6,070 nucleotides of DNA, taken from positions 1 to 6,070 of the forward strand of contig QWHP01000190.1 in assembly GCA_021404985.1 (NCBI GenBank). The letters run 5' to 3'. Position numbers and translations under genes: made by a program. The stretch is from Actinobacteria bacterium ATB1 (lineage in GTDB: Bacteria; Actinomycetota; Acidimicrobiia; UBA2766). The notes under the pieces are model-generated. The model worked only from the letters and a program-made list of their open reading frames with translations, was not told the DNA's origin and searched no databases. This document shows, in pieces, positions 5,543-6,070 of the stretch (position 1 is the first letter of the stretch; every line of letters begins with the position of its first letter).

Positions 5543-5557
5543 TCCGGGTCTCAACAT

Positions 5558-5634
<77 letters not shown>

Positions 5635-5665
5635 GAATCTCCCGGGTCGTAAACCGCGCTCGTTC

Positions 5666-5686
5666 TCTGCCGATGGATAGGGCAGA
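5666..5686 (+). terminator. Small hairpin after tRNA-Arg
   Basis: TCTGCC (5666-5671) pairs with GGCAGA (5681-5686) around a nine-base loop, 31 bases after the tRNA CCA end. No T-tract follows. It could end the tRNA transcript or sit in the leader of the FIST gene; the stem is short, so this is a weak call. Confidence 0.3.
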
Positions 5687-5715
5687 TGCTCCGGTCGTCG
5701 ACTCGAGGACAGGCG

Positions 5716-6070
5716 ATGGCAACCCACGTTTCGGTCGGCACAAGCACGAACCGCTCTGAGGACGTGGCGGCCCGAGAGGTTGGCGACGCCCTGATCAGCA
5801 CCGGATGGGAAAGGGTTCCCGATCTCGTCATGGTGCATGCGACCGCCTGCTACGACCAGAAGGCCCTCGTCCGGGGGATCTCGGTCGCCGTCGGCGGGGC
5901 GACCCTCGTCGGCTGTTCGTGCGAGGGGACGATCTCGGCCGCGTCGTCGTGTGAACAGGACCATGCGGTCGCGGGGGTTGCGATCTGGTCCGACGACGCA
6001 CGGTTCCACGTTACGCTGGACCGTGACTACTCGCACGAGCCTGCGGAGTCAGGACGCCGTCTCGCCCGGT
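5716..6070 (+). CDS. FIST N-terminal domain protein, C-terminus cut by window edge
   Basis: An open frame of 118 codons runs from ATG 5716 off the right edge. GAGG at 5705-5708 gives a seven-base spacing. An in-frame ATG at 5686 would add ten residues (MLRSSTRGQA) but has a poorer ribosome site. The protein begins MATHVSVGTSTNRSED. After a helix (about 15-30) comes a hydrophobic strand LVMVHATACY (37-46) and then LVGCSCEGTISA (64-75), followed by AVAGVAIW (84-91). This strand order and the GCS-x-x-G-x-I motif match the start of the FIST_N domain, a small-ligand sensory domain seen alone or with signalling output domains. No signal peptide or membrane segment is visible, so it is probably cytoplasmic. 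Ligand and output are unknown because the rest, including any FIST_C domain, is outside the window. Confidence 0.82.
   Translation, partial: MATHVSVGTSTNRSEDVAAREVGDALISTGWERVPDLVMVHATACYDQKALVRGISVAVGGATLVGCSCEGTISAASSCEQDHAVAGVAIWSDDARFHVTLDRDYSHEPAESGRRLAR

Larger units (their letters stand above)
5320..5555. repeat. 15-bp inverted repeat flanking tRNA-Ser(GCU)
   Basis: GTTGAGACCGGGAAT (5320-5334) recurs inverted as ATTCCGGGTCTCAAC (5541-5555) with one mismatch. The left arm overlaps the candidate -35 of tRNA-Ser(GCU); the right arm ends two bases before tRNA-Arg. A third, shorter inverted match, GCATTCCCGG, lies at 5506-5515. No transposase or target-site duplication is present, so this is not an insertion sequence. 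Confidence 0.5.

Overview
The window is high-GC bacterial DNA with strong G/C preference at third codon positions. It most resembles an actinobacterium (Actinomycetota), perhaps Acidimicrobiia or a related lineage. The support is the gene order DUF4446–pheA–serS, a SerRS C-terminal half of the type I recognise from Streptomyces, frequent GTG/TTG starts, and serine tRNAs without an encoded CCA. The exact lineage is an inference. Most of what is here is housekeeping DNA; I see no phage, insertion sequence, CRISPR array or obvious defence system.

Left part (1-1807): a minus-strand hypothetical gene runs off the left edge and is divergent from a plus-strand gene for an uncharacterised membrane-anchored extracytoplasmic protein. 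The roughly 200-base gap between them holds two oppositely oriented GATAAT hexamers that could be the -10 boxes of divergent promoters.

Centre (803-4548): a probable plus-strand operon. It runs from the anchored protein (334 aa), through a DUF4446 membrane protein (167 aa), to pheA (prephenate dehydratase, last dedicated step before phenylpyruvate in phenylalanine synthesis) and serS (seryl-tRNA synthetase). The last three genes are joined by two consecutive 4-base stop/start overlaps (GTGA, then TTGA), so their translation is probably coupled.

Right part (4549-5634): serS ends inside a 63-bp-period tandem repeat with a G-rich plus strand. Next come tRNA-Ser(UGA) on the minus strand, greA (minus, transcription elongation factor), then tRNA-Ser(GCU) and tRNA-Arg(ACG) on the plus strand. 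Seryl-tRNA synthetase therefore lies within 1 kb of two of its substrate tRNAs, which together read UCN (at least UCA and other wobble partners) and AGY serine codons. Several small palindromes and promoter-like elements surround the tRNA genes.

Right edge (5716-6070): the N-terminal part of a FIST-domain sensory protein leaves the window. The best candidates for something not yet described are the two uncharacterised membrane-anchored proteins at the head of the pheA–serS operon, the tandem repeat overlapping the serS stop codon, and the palindromes around the tRNA promoters. None of them amounts to a clearly new system on sequence alone.
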